NCBI GenBank assembly: GCA_019414265.1
Contig: DXMJ01000033.1
Location: 1-18,374, forward strand
From: Collinsella sp.
GTDB lineage: Bacteria > Actinomycetota > Coriobacteriia > Coriobacteriales > Coriobacteriaceae
DNA length: 18,374 nucleotides
Direction: 5' to 3'
The notes beneath the pieces were generated by a model, which saw nothing but the letters and a program-made list of their open reading frames with translations, searched no databases and had not been told where the DNA came from. Both the position numbers and the translations under genes were made by a program. The number at the start of each line of letters is the position of its first letter. Position 1 is the first letter of the stretch. Shown here piece after piece: positions 1 to 6,233 of the stretch.

Positions 1-58
1 CCCAGACCATCAACAGGCACCAACCAAACATCCGTCAAACCTCTTGTCGGACATATTT

Positions 59-87
59 GGTGCAAAGTAACCTGACCCCATTGCACC
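59..87. repeat. REP-like inverted repeat
   Basis: A 7-bp perfect inverted repeat (GGTGCAA at 59-65, TTGCACC at 81-87) encloses a 15-nt loop containing AGTAACCTGACCCC. Short palindromes built from such pieces resemble REP elements mobilised by REP-associated Y1 transposases in many bacteria; that link is inference. No ORF near it looks real. Confidence 0.35.
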
Positions 88-138
88 GCCCCATAACACC
101 AACAATGGCAGCGCCGCAGGTGGAGCAAAAGTCAGCGA

Positions 139-236
139 AAGCCCGCCAGAGCGAGCAAGGTGACGTGAAAGAGGAGGGCATAGGCCTTTTGGCCATGCCC
201 GACGATTGAACGTCAGATTGCCGCTCTGGCGGGCTT
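139..236. repeat. large structured palindrome (~98 nt) of unknown function
   Basis: Nested complementary segments fold the whole interval into one long hairpin. The outer arms 139-153 and 222-236 are a perfect 15-bp inverted repeat. After one bulged base, 155-158 pairs with 218-221, then TGACGT (161-166) pairs with ACGTCA (210-215). The apical stem is GGGCAT-a-GGCC (176-186) with GGCCATGCCC (191-200) around a TTTT loop. Pairing at several levels suggests a selected structure, either a repetitive palindromic element or a structured RNA. No coding potential is convincing here. I cannot assign it to a family. Confidence 0.55.
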
Positions 237-250
237 GCAGCGTCGAGTGG

Positions 251-276
251 TTCCGGCGTTTGGTAAAACGCCGGAA
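251..276. repeat. perfect 11-bp hairpin
   Basis: The arms TTCCGGCGTTT (251-261) and AAACGCCGGAA (266-276) flank the 4-nt loop GGTA. It lies between the large palindrome at 139-236 and the GC-rich hairpin at 286-316, as part of a run of hairpins beyond the transporter gene. Confidence 0.5.
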
Positions 277-285
277 CACAAGAGC

Positions 286-316
286 GCCCCCTCCCGCGCA
301 CGGAACGGGAGGGGGC
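286..316 (-). terminator. GC-rich hairpin, possible terminator of the transporter transcript
   Basis: A perfect 11-bp stem (GCCCCCTCCCG at 286-296, CGGGAGGGGGC at 306-316) with a 9-nt loop. On the minus strand it follows the transporter gene by about 100 nt and is followed by CTCTTGTG, which is only weakly U-rich. It is the strongest stem downstream of the gene, so it is the best terminator candidate, but it is not canonical. Confidence 0.45.
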
Positions 317-332
317 TAAAGGTAGGAGTCTA

Positions 333-418
333 CCGGTGGGTTGACCCCACCGGACAGACGATGACCAGGTGATCCTTTACAGGATCGTCAAGGTTTCCGT
401 GGGGTACCCGTTGGGTAC
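333..418. repeat. three short hairpins just downstream of the transporter gene
   Basis: Three consecutive short inverted repeats: CCGGTGGG/CCCACCGG (333-340, 346-353; loop TTGAC), GATCCT/AGGATC (371-376, 381-386; loop TTAC) and GTACCC/GGGTAC (404-409, 413-418; loop GTT). The last ends directly at the transporter stop codon. They may act in transcript termination or 3' end stabilisation; none has a U tract. Confidence 0.4.
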
Positions 419-1897
419 TTAGAGCAACACGCAGGCGACGGTCAGGATGATGGCGCAGACGACGGAGAGCGCGACGATGAGCTTAAGGGCAAACTTGAGC
501 CAGGTCGTCCACTCGATCTTGGCCAGGGCGAGACCGCCCATGATGGCGCCGGAGGTCGGGGTGAACAGGTTCACGACACCGATGGCGGCGGAGAAGATCA
601 TGACCATGACCTCGGGCGAGAAGCCGAGCTTAACAGCCAGCGGTCCCATGATGGGCATGGAGACGGTGGCCATACCGGAGGTCGAGGGGATCAGGAAGGA
701 CAGGCCGAAGTAGACCAGGAAGCTCATGGGAGCGAAGATCACACCGGACAGGCCAGCCAGGGCATTGGCGGCAGCGTCGAGGACGTAGACGTCGAGGCCG
801 GTGTTAGCCATGAGGACGGAGATACCACGAGCGAGGGCGATGACGAGAACAACGGACATCATGTCGGCAGCGCCGGTGATGAAGGTGTTGACGATCTGCT
901 TCTCGGACAGGCCACCGATGATACCGATCAGGACAGCCATGAGGAAGAACCAGGTGGAAGCCTCGTCGAAGTACCACTGGCCAATGGGCAGGCCGGTGAT
1001 CAGGGCAGACCAGCCCTGGACGACGGCGTTACCGTCGGCATCGTAGACAGCGCCAGCGTCAAAGAAGTTGGCGACGCCCTCGTTGAGGTCGGCCAGCGGG
1101 ATGAAGCCGACGATCATGACGACGAAGGTGAAGGCAAAGGCGATCAGAACACCCTTCTGACGACCGGTGAGCTTGACCTCATTGTGAACCTCGGAAGCAG
1201 CCTTGCCGTGAGCCTCTTCGGCGTCCTTGAGCTCCTGCATCGACAGGATGGTGGAACCCTTGTCAGCCTTGACCTTCTTGGCATAGCTCATGACGAAGAA
1301 GATGGACATAGCAGTGGTAACAATCCACAGGACGGCACCGAGGCCGATGATGATGGACTGGTTGACCTCAATGCCAACGCCGGTCAGAGCGTCGACGGCA
1401 GCGCCGACGGCGAACGGGTTAACCGTGGAGCCCAGGCAGCCGCAGCCAGCGCCGAGCAGGACGGTGGCGGCACCGACCATCGGGTCGAAGCCAGCGGCCA
1501 TCATGGTAGCGGCAAGCAAGGCGTAGAAGGGAACGGTCTCCTCGCACATACCATAGGTGGTACCACCGAGGGAGAAGATGAGCATCAGCACGGGAATGAG
1601 CATGATCTCATTACCCTTAAGCTTCTGCACCAGGACGGCGATGCCGTTGTCCAGGGCGCCGGTCTCGGTCATCATGCCGAGGAAGCCGCCCAGGATCATA
1701 ACGAAGAGGCAGACGGGCAGAGCGTCAGCGAAGCCCTTAATCGGGGCGGTGCAGAAATCGCTCAGACGGGCGGCAGTAACCGCGCCACCGGACGTGCCGG
1801 AGACGATAACGGTAATCACTGCGACAATTGCCAGCAGAGCAAGAAGAATGGTGAACGATGAAGGCATACCGCGCTTTTTCTTAGCGGTCTCAGTCAT
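419..1897 (-). CDS. YfcC-family transporter, probable arginine/ornithine exchanger
   Basis: An integral membrane protein of 492 residues with about a dozen hydrophobic segments in two halves. The first half carries a Gly-rich motif GGTTYGMCEE (about 111-120) and the loop GCGCLGSTVNPFAVG (from about 151). The second half ends with a matching IPSTSG...TPTSG pair. These repeated re-entrant-loop motifs are typical of the YfcC/DcuC-type ion transporter superfamily, not of the APC-type ArcD. The start at 1897 is preferred over the longer reading from 1924 because AAGGGGGG lies 9 nt upstream of it. The gene follows arcB on the same strand, 147 nt downstream, so import of arginine and export of ornithine is the likely role. 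The substrate is inferred from context; a dicarboxylate or other amino acid is possible. Confidence 0.85.
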   Translation of the reverse strand: MTETAKKKRGMPSSFTILLALLAIVAVITVIVSGTSGGAVTAARLSDFCTAPIKGFADALPVCLFVMILGGFLGMMTETGALDNGIAVLVQKLKGNEIMLIPVLMLIFSLGGTTYGMCEETVPFYALLAATMMAAGFDPMVGAATVLLGAGCGCLGSTVNPFAVGAAVDALTGVGIEVNQSIIIGLGAVLWIVTTAMSIFFVMSYAKKVKADKGSTILSMQELKDAEEAHGKAASEVHNEVKLTGRQKGVLIAFAFTFVVMIVGFIPLADLNEGVANFFDAGAVYDADGNAVVQGWSALITGLPIGQWYFDEASTWFFLMAVLIGIIGGLSEKQIVNTFITGAADMMSVVLVIALARGISVLMANTGLDVYVLDAAANALAGLSGVIFAPMSFLVYFGLSFLIPSTSGMATVSMPIMGPLAVKLGFSPEVMVMIFSAAIGVVNLFTPTSGAIMGGLALAKIEWTTWLKFALKLIVALSVVCAIILTVACVLL

Positions 1898-1997
1898 AGT
1901 TCTCATCCCCCCTTCATAAATCATTTACTGATCTCGCCCGAAGCGGCTCTTCCGTGCCGTGCCTGCCGCCTGGTGCGAGATATTTACCAGACAAAGC

Positions 1998-2029
1998 CGC
2001 TCGGGGTGTGCAGCAAGACACCCCGAGCG
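1998..2029 (-). terminator. hairpin after arcB
   Basis: A perfect 12-bp stem (CGCTCGGGGTGT at 1998-2009 with ACACCCCGAGCG at 2018-2029) and an 8-nt loop, 15 nt after the arcB stop codon on the minus strand. The following bases (GCTTTGTCTGG) are only moderately U-rich. It may partly terminate arcA-arcB transcripts and lower transporter expression. Confidence 0.6.
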
Positions 2030-2044
2030 AGATGCTAGATGCTC

Positions 2045-3040
2045 TTACTTGAGCGTGGCGTACATGACAGCCTTGATGGTGTGCATGCGGTTCTCGGCCT
2101 CGTCGAAGACCTTGGAAGCGGGGCTCTCGAAGACCTCGTCGGTGACCTCCTGCTCGGTGATGCCGAACTGCTCGCACTTCTCGGCGCCAATGGTGGTGTT
2201 GGTGTCGTGGAAGCTGGGCAGGCAGTGCAGGAAGATGGCGCCCGGGTTGGCCATAGCCATGACCTCGGAGGTAACACGATACGGGGTGAGCTGAGCGATA
2301 CGCTCGGCCCAGACCTCGTCGGGCTCGCCCATGGAGACCCACACGTCGGTGTAGATAACGTCGGCACCGGTGACGCCGTCCTTGACGTCGGTGGTCAGCT
2401 TGATGGTGCAACCGTTGGCCTCGGCGATGGGCTTGCAGGCCTCGATGACGTCGTCGGCGGGCATGCACTCCTCGGGGCCGCAGGCCACGAAGTTCATGCC
2501 GAGCTTGGAGCAGACGACCATGAGGGAGCGAGCGACGTTGTTCTTGCAGTCGCCCATGAAGACGAGGGTCTTGCCCTTGATGTCGTAGTTGAAGTTCTCC
2601 TGGACGGTCAGGATATCGGCGAGCATCTGGGTGGGATGCCACTCAGTGGTCAGGCCATTCCACACGGGCACGCCGGACTTAGCAGCGAGCTCCTCGACGT
2701 CGTCCTGGGCAAAGCCACGGAACTCGATGCCGTCATACATGCGGCCGAGAACGCGGGCGGTGTCCTCGATGGACTCCTTCTTGCCCATCTGCGACGAACC
2801 GGGATCGAGATAGGTCACGCCCATGCCCAGGTCCATGCCGCCGACCTCGAAGGCGCAGCGGGTACGAGTGGAGGTCTTCTGGAAGAGCAGAACGATGTTC
2901 TTGCCCTCGAGATAGCGATGCGGAACGCCAGCGCGCTTCATATCCTTGAAGTTCTTGGAGAGCTTGAGCAGGTACTCGATCTCCTCGGTGGTGAGGTCGA
3001 GAAGCTTGAGGAAGCTACGGCCGGAGAGGTTAACACCCAT
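2045..3040 (-). CDS. arcB: ornithine carbamoyltransferase, catabolic type
   Basis: This cytoplasmic enzyme interconverts citrulline plus phosphate and ornithine plus carbamoyl phosphate. The 331-residue length fits the family (about 330-340). The carbamoyl-phosphate site STRTR is at 57-61, HPTQ at 135-138, the SMG ornithine loop at 236-238, and HCLP with the catalytic Cys at 272-275. The start at 3040 has an AAAGGAA ribosome-binding site 7 nt upstream. The gene lies 105 nt downstream of arcA1, with a hairpin between, and upstream of a likely arginine/ornithine exchanger. This context supports the catabolic direction in the arginine deiminase pathway. Anabolic ArgF shares these motifs, and sequence alone does not exclude it. 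Confidence 0.93.
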   Translation of the reverse strand: MGVNLSGRSFLKLLDLTTEEIEYLLKLSKNFKDMKRAGVPHRYLEGKNIVLLFQKTSTRTRCAFEVGGMDLGMGVTYLDPGSSQMGKKESIEDTARVLGRMYDGIEFRGFAQDDVEELAAKSGVPVWNGLTTEWHPTQMLADILTVQENFNYDIKGKTLVFMGDCKNNVARSLMVVCSKLGMNFVACGPEECMPADDVIEACKPIAEANGCTIKLTTDVKDGVTGADVIYTDVWVSMGEPDEVWAERIAQLTPYRVTSEVMAMANPGAIFLHCLPSFHDTNTTIGAEKCEQFGITEQEVTDEVFESPASKVFDEAENRMHTIKAVMYATLK

Positions 3041-3085
3041 GGTTCGATTCCTTTCGAAGAAATGAATTACGTAAGTATCAGTGTT

Positions 3086-3133
3086 GCCCGTTTAACGGGC
3101 GAAGCCGGTGCGGTTGTAGGGGGACCGCACCGG
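3086..3133 (-). other. intercistronic hairpins between arcA1 and arcB
   Basis: Two hairpins fill the arcA1-arcB gap. One has a perfect 10-bp stem (CCGGTGCGGT at 3105-3114, ACCGCACCGG at 3124-3133); the other pairs GCCCG (3086-3090) with CGGGC (3096-3100). Neither is followed by a U run on the minus strand. A processing or stabilising role, or partial termination that lowers arcB relative to arcA1, is plausible. Confidence 0.45.
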
Positions 3134-3144
3134 AAACGGAAAGA

Positions 3145-4411
3145 CTTAGAGGTCCTCGCGCCAGAAGGGCATGCTCATGCAGCGCGGGCCGCCGCGGCCG
3201 CGGGAGAGCTCGGCGGAGGGCACGACGAGAAGGTCCAGGCCCTCCTTGTACAGCACGTCGTTGGTGACGGTGTTGCGGGCGTAGACGCAGATCTTGCCGG
3301 GCTCGACGCACAGGGTGTTGGAGCCGTCGTTCCACTGCTCGCGGGAGGCCGCGATCGGGTCGCCGCCGCCGCAGGGGATCAGCTTGACCTGGTCGACGCC
3401 GGTGGCGTCCTCCAGGACGTGCTCGAGGGTGTCCTCGATCAGGCGGATGTTCACGTCGCCCGGGTTCTTGCCGGCGGTCAGCTCGTAGACGCGCAGGGTG
3501 CCCATGATGGCGGGGTGGATCGTGAACTTATCGACGTCGATCTGGGTGAAGACCGTGTCGAGGTGCATGAAGGCGCGCGAGACCGGGATATCGAAGGCCA
3601 GGATGCGCTCGACCTTGGAGTCGGAGTTCCAGAAGATGTTCTGGGCCATGACGTCGATCGCGGCGGCCTGGGTGCGCTGGGAGATGCCGACGGCGAGGGT
3701 CTTCTCGTTGATGTTCAGCACGTCGCCGCCCTCGGTGTGGAACTGGCAGTCGCGGCGGAAGTACAGCGAGACGTCCTTGTAGTCGGGGTGGTACTTGAAG
3801 ATGTACTTGCCGTACAGGGTCTCGCGGTTGCGGGTGACCGAGTACATGCGGTTGAGGTTGACGCCCTCGCCGATGACCGCGAACGGGTCGCGGGTGAAGT
3901 AGAGGTTGGGCATCGGGTCGATGATCAGGTCGGACTCGGACTCGGAGTTGACCAGGGAGTCGAGGGTCGTGGACGCCGTGAGGGGCATGTCGATCTCGGA
4001 CTTGGTCATGCCGGCCATGGTCTTCTTGACGAACTCGAGGTTGTCCTCGATGGAGTCCAGCTTCTCGCGGACGATCTGCGGCATGTGCTGGCCGCGGATG
4101 CCGGCCTCGGCGATGTACTGGTCGGTGAACTCGGCGCGGGCGCCGGGGACCTGGTCGAACACCTCGGCGACGAGGTTCTCGAGATAGAGGACCTCCACGC
4201 CCTGGTCCCTCAGGATCTGGGCGAAGGTGTCGTGCTCCTGCTGCGCGACCTCCAGGAACGGGACGTCGTCGAACAGGAGTCGCTCGAGCTCGTCGGGCGG
4301 CAGGTTGAGGAGCTCGTCGCCGGGACGGTGCAGGCAGACCTTCCTGAGCTTGCCGATCTCGGAAGGCACGTGCAGACCTTTCGTCATGGCCTCCTACCTT
4401 TCTTTCGGGCC
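3145..4411. repeat. duplicated arcA segment, copy 1 (identical to 6234-7500)
   Basis: Comparison at a constant offset of 3089 shows no difference or indel. Reading frames on both strands give the same peptides in both copies, so synonymous positions also match. Identity begins 1 bp beyond the arcA stop codon and ends 24 bp upstream of its start codon, so it covers the coding region and ribosome-binding site only. No transposase or terminal repeat flanks it. Confidence 0.9.
3146..4387 (-). CDS. arcA: arginine deiminase, copy 1
   Basis: Hydrolyses L-arginine to citrulline and ammonia, the first step of arginine fermentation, in the cytoplasm. The 413-residue length is normal. The guanidino-modifying enzyme catalytic set is complete: Asp167 in FTRDPF, Glu219 in FHTEGGD, His275 and Asp277 in MHLDT, and the nucleophile Cys403 in RCMSMP near the C-terminus. 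The start at 4387 follows AAAGGTAGGAGGCC; the AGGAGG is unusually close (2 nt), so the upstream AAAGG may serve as ribosome-binding site. It heads a probable arcA1-arcB-transporter transcript and has its own upstream region with a promoter shared with arcA2. The protein is identical to copy 2 at 6235-7476. Confidence 0.97.
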   Translation of the reverse strand: MTKGLHVPSEIGKLRKVCLHRPGDELLNLPPDELERLLFDDVPFLEVAQQEHDTFAQILRDQGVEVLYLENLVAEVFDQVPGARAEFTDQYIAEAGIRGQHMPQIVREKLDSIEDNLEFVKKTMAGMTKSEIDMPLTASTTLDSLVNSESESDLIIDPMPNLYFTRDPFAVIGEGVNLNRMYSVTRNRETLYGKYIFKYHPDYKDVSLYFRRDCQFHTEGGDVLNINEKTLAVGISQRTQAAAIDVMAQNIFWNSDSKVERILAFDIPVSRAFMHLDTVFTQIDVDKFTIHPAIMGTLRVYELTAGKNPGDVNIRLIEDTLEHVLEDATGVDQVKLIPCGGGDPIAASREQWNDGSNTLCVEPGKICVYARNTVTNDVLYKEGLDLLVVPSAELSRGRGGPRCMSMPFWREDL

Positions 4412-4469
4412 CTTGTCAGAGCCGATTCGTTAGCGCCCCTCCGTGTGAGGCGTTATTGCTGACGACATA

Positions 4470-4535
4470 TTTATATCCAAAATCAGCTCATACTTCCACC
4501 TTGCCCCCGAACGGTTTTTTATAGGGGGTGAACGG
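4470..4535 (-). promoter_or_regulatory. arcA1 promoter with a 21-bp-period direct repeat
   Basis: On the minus strand a -10-like TATAAA (4470-4475) sits in the block TTTGGATATAA (4471-4481), conserved upstream of both arcA genes. The hexamer 17 bp upstream (TGGAAG, 4493-4498) is a poor -35. Further upstream are two CCGTTC boxes, seen as GAACGG on the plus strand at 4509-4514 and 4530-4535, exactly 21 bp apart. With a start site near 4463 the boxes centre around -48 and -69, a geometry that fits an activator. Promoter and start site are predicted, not measured. Confidence 0.6.
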
Positions 4536-4764
4536 CATACACATATACTTCACGCATGGCACACTTCATCTTAATAAAGCGTATTTACGTGCTTAAACGC
4601 GTTTTAATCCTAAAATCAAATGGAACTAAACTTTGTTAAACCATCCTCAAATTGCATATTTCCAATAAAGCTATGAATAGAATTAGCGGTTCACACCGCG
4701 TCTCAACCATTTTCATTTTTATTCAGAAAAAAGTTTGTCCTATTCATTTCTGATAAATAAATTA
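4536..4764. other. AT-rich intergenic region upstream of arcA1, no gene
   Basis: This stretch is far richer in A and T than its flanks and holds no credible ORF. It shares patchy similarity with the region upstream of arcA2 (for example AAACTTT followed by ATTGCATA, and TCCTAAAA), as expected from an older duplication. Several ATTCA or TGAAT pentamers (near 4675, 4722, 4744) could belong to ArgR-type operators, but no clear ARG-box palindrome is seen. Confidence 0.4.
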
Positions 4765-4791
4765 CCGTTTACCAGACGCTTGATACCGTTC
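4765..4791. promoter_or_regulatory. distal CCGTTY direct repeat, opposite orientation
   Basis: CCGTTT (4765-4770) and CCGTTC (4786-4791) lie 21 bp apart on the plus strand, the same hexamer and period as the boxes at the arcA1 promoter but inverted relative to them and about 255 bp further upstream. The context ATACCGTTCAC recurs at 7928-7938. A distal operator or looping site is an inference. Confidence 0.4.
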
Positions 4792-4872
4792 ACCGGAAAC
4801 TCAGTATAAGGCCCAGCGGATACCGCCTCGCTTTACGGCCCCATTTGTAACAACTTGACTTCTCGGTATAGA

Positions 4873-4911
4873 AAAACGGACCCGCTTCCCCTAGGGAAAC
4901 GGGTCCGTTTT
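4873..4911 (-). terminator. intrinsic terminator of the aminotransferase gene
   Basis: The stem AAAACGGACCCG (4873-4884) pairs with CGGGTCCGTTTT (4900-4911), and TTCCC/GGGAA extends it inward around a CTA loop. On the minus strand it ends in CCGTTTTTC, a canonical U tract, about 50 nt after the stop codon. It separates the aminotransferase from the arcA1 upstream region. Confidence 0.85.
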
Positions 4912-4960
4912 CGATTATCTTCGGCTAATTTGGATAAGGCCCCCGAAGACCATCGGAATC

Positions 4961-6085
4961 CTAGCGATCGAACTCCGCCAGTGCCTCGCCCAAAAGCCTC
5001 AGGCCCTCGCGCAGAACGTCCTCGCTCGCGCAGTAGCCCAGGCGTGCGCCGCAGGGAAGCTCAAAACGGCTACCGGGGACCAGCAGCACTCCCCTCTCGG
5101 ACAGCAGGCGCCTGCAGAACTCCTCGTCATCCTCGGGAATATCCAGCTGGATAAACGAGGTGGACACGCCCTGCGGGGCCGTCCAGGAAACGCGATGCTG
5201 CGTATCGATCCAAGCCTGCGCGATATCGCGGTTGCCAAACACGATCTTGCGATTGCGCTCGAGAATCTTATCCTTGTGCTCAAGCACATAGGTCGCCAGA
5301 GCATCGTTGAACACGCCGCCGCAGATCATGGTGTAATCGCGATAGGTACGGATGCGGTTGGACACCTCTTCGTCTGCCACGACCCAGCCCACGCGGGCCG
5401 CAGGTGTCGAATAGGTCTTCGACAACGAGTTGGTGACAATGGCCCTCTCGTACACGTCGACCATCGACATAAAGGACTCAGTGTTTTCGAGCGGCAGATA
5501 TACCTCGTCGCACAGCACGTAGGCGCCCACCGAGCGGGCGATCTCGGCAATCTGGCCGAGCATATCGGCATCGAGCACCGTACCGATGGGGTTAGATGCG
5601 TTGTTTATGCAGATAAGCTTGGTGTTGGGACGCACCAAGCGCTTGAGTTCCTCGATATCGGGCTTCCAGCCGAGTTCCTCGCGAAGCTCCCAATACTCGA
5701 CCTCGGCGCCCAGCGTGCGCGGAATCTCGTAGAGCGGCGCGTAGGTGGGCCACTCGGCGATAACATGGTCGCCGGGCTCGACCACAGCCATGATGGCGTT
5801 GAGGTTAGCGCCCGTGCAGCCATTGGTCTGCAGAATGTGATCGGGATTGACCTCGCGACGATACAGCTTGGCAACCTCGGCCTTAAACTCCGGCGAGCCC
5901 TCGATCCAGCCGTAGTTCATCTTCTCGCGGTCCAGGCGCTCGTAGAACGTGGCGCCGTCCTGTTCATCGAGCGCGCGCAGCTCGCCCATGGTGAGCGACG
6001 AGATCGTCGACTGGGCGATGTCCCACGTGGCGCTCTTCTCCCAAACGTTGAGCCATTCCTCAACGCCAATCGTCTTGATGTCCAT
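4961..6085 (-). CDS. class I/II PLP-dependent aminotransferase
   Basis: A 374-residue fold-type I PLP enzyme. The cofactor residues are visible: Asn165 in NNASNPIG, Asp193 and Tyr196 in LCDEVYLP, and the Schiff-base Lys223 in NSLSKTYS with Arg231 in RVGW. Arg348 in CGARLGYCAS is the likely substrate carboxylate contact. The start at 6085 is chosen because AAGGAG lies 7 nt upstream; the longer reading from 6139 lacks one and runs towards a hairpin. The gene sits between the two arcA copies on the same strand, which suggests a role in arginine, citrulline or ornithine metabolism, but the substrate cannot be read from the sequence. General amino-acid transamination, or a specialised enzyme related to capreomycidine synthases, are alternatives. 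Confidence 0.85.
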   Translation of the reverse strand: MDIKTIGVEEWLNVWEKSATWDIAQSTISSLTMGELRALDEQDGATFYERLDREKMNYGWIEGSPEFKAEVAKLYRREVNPDHILQTNGCTGANLNAIMAVVEPGDHVIAEWPTYAPLYEIPRTLGAEVEYWELREELGWKPDIEELKRLVRPNTKLICINNASNPIGTVLDADMLGQIAEIARSVGAYVLCDEVYLPLENTESFMSMVDVYERAIVTNSLSKTYSTPAARVGWVVADEEVSNRIRTYRDYTMICGGVFNDALATYVLEHKDKILERNRKIVFGNRDIAQAWIDTQHRVSWTAPQGVSTSFIQLDIPEDDEEFCRRLLSERGVLLVPGSRFELPCGARLGYCASEDVLREGLRLLGEALAEFDR

Positions 6086-6140
6086 GGCCAAGCTCCTTAC
6101 AAAAGCAGTCATCCAATCGTGTTGACGTTCCTCATACAAG

Positions 6141-6174
6141 ATTGGGGCGGTGCGAAAACCCGCACCGCCCCAAT
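6141..6174 (-). terminator. 14-bp hairpin between arcA2 and the aminotransferase gene
   Basis: ATTGGGGCGGTGCG (6141-6154) pairs perfectly with CGCACCGCCCCAAT (6161-6174) around a 6-nt loop. On the minus strand it follows arcA2 by about 60 nt, but the next bases (CTTGTATGAG) are not a U run. It may terminate arcA2 transcription partly or act as a 3' stabiliser, with some read-through into the aminotransferase. Confidence 0.6.
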
Positions 6175-6233
6175 GGGAGACATCTAATGGCAGCTAGATG
6201 TATGTATTATGACCTGTACGGGTCCTTGAAGAC

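Noticed and set aside
10..301. Overlapping minus-strand open frames of 88-89 codons
   Set aside because: They run through the stems of a large palindrome, have no ribosome-binding site and encode no recognisable or balanced protein.
1184..1861. 225-codon open frame opposite the transporter gene
   Set aside because: Composition (H, G, D, N, Q-rich) and complete overlap with a clear membrane protein gene show it is a shadow.
1914..2642. 242-codon minus-strand frame overlapping arcB
   Set aside because: Arg/His-rich out-of-frame reading within arcB; arcB itself is intact, so this is not a frameshifted gene.
3145..4411. Composite transposon carrying arcA
   Set aside because: The two copies have no terminal inverted repeats, target duplications or nearby transposase, and identity ends at gene-scale boundaries rather than at element ends.
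2039..4462. 807-codon open frame on the plus strand, opposite arcB and arcA1
   Set aside because: It lies exactly antisense to two genes with complete catalytic motifs, and it is low-complexity (V, L, D, G, A-rich), as expected from GC-biased third positions on the other strand.
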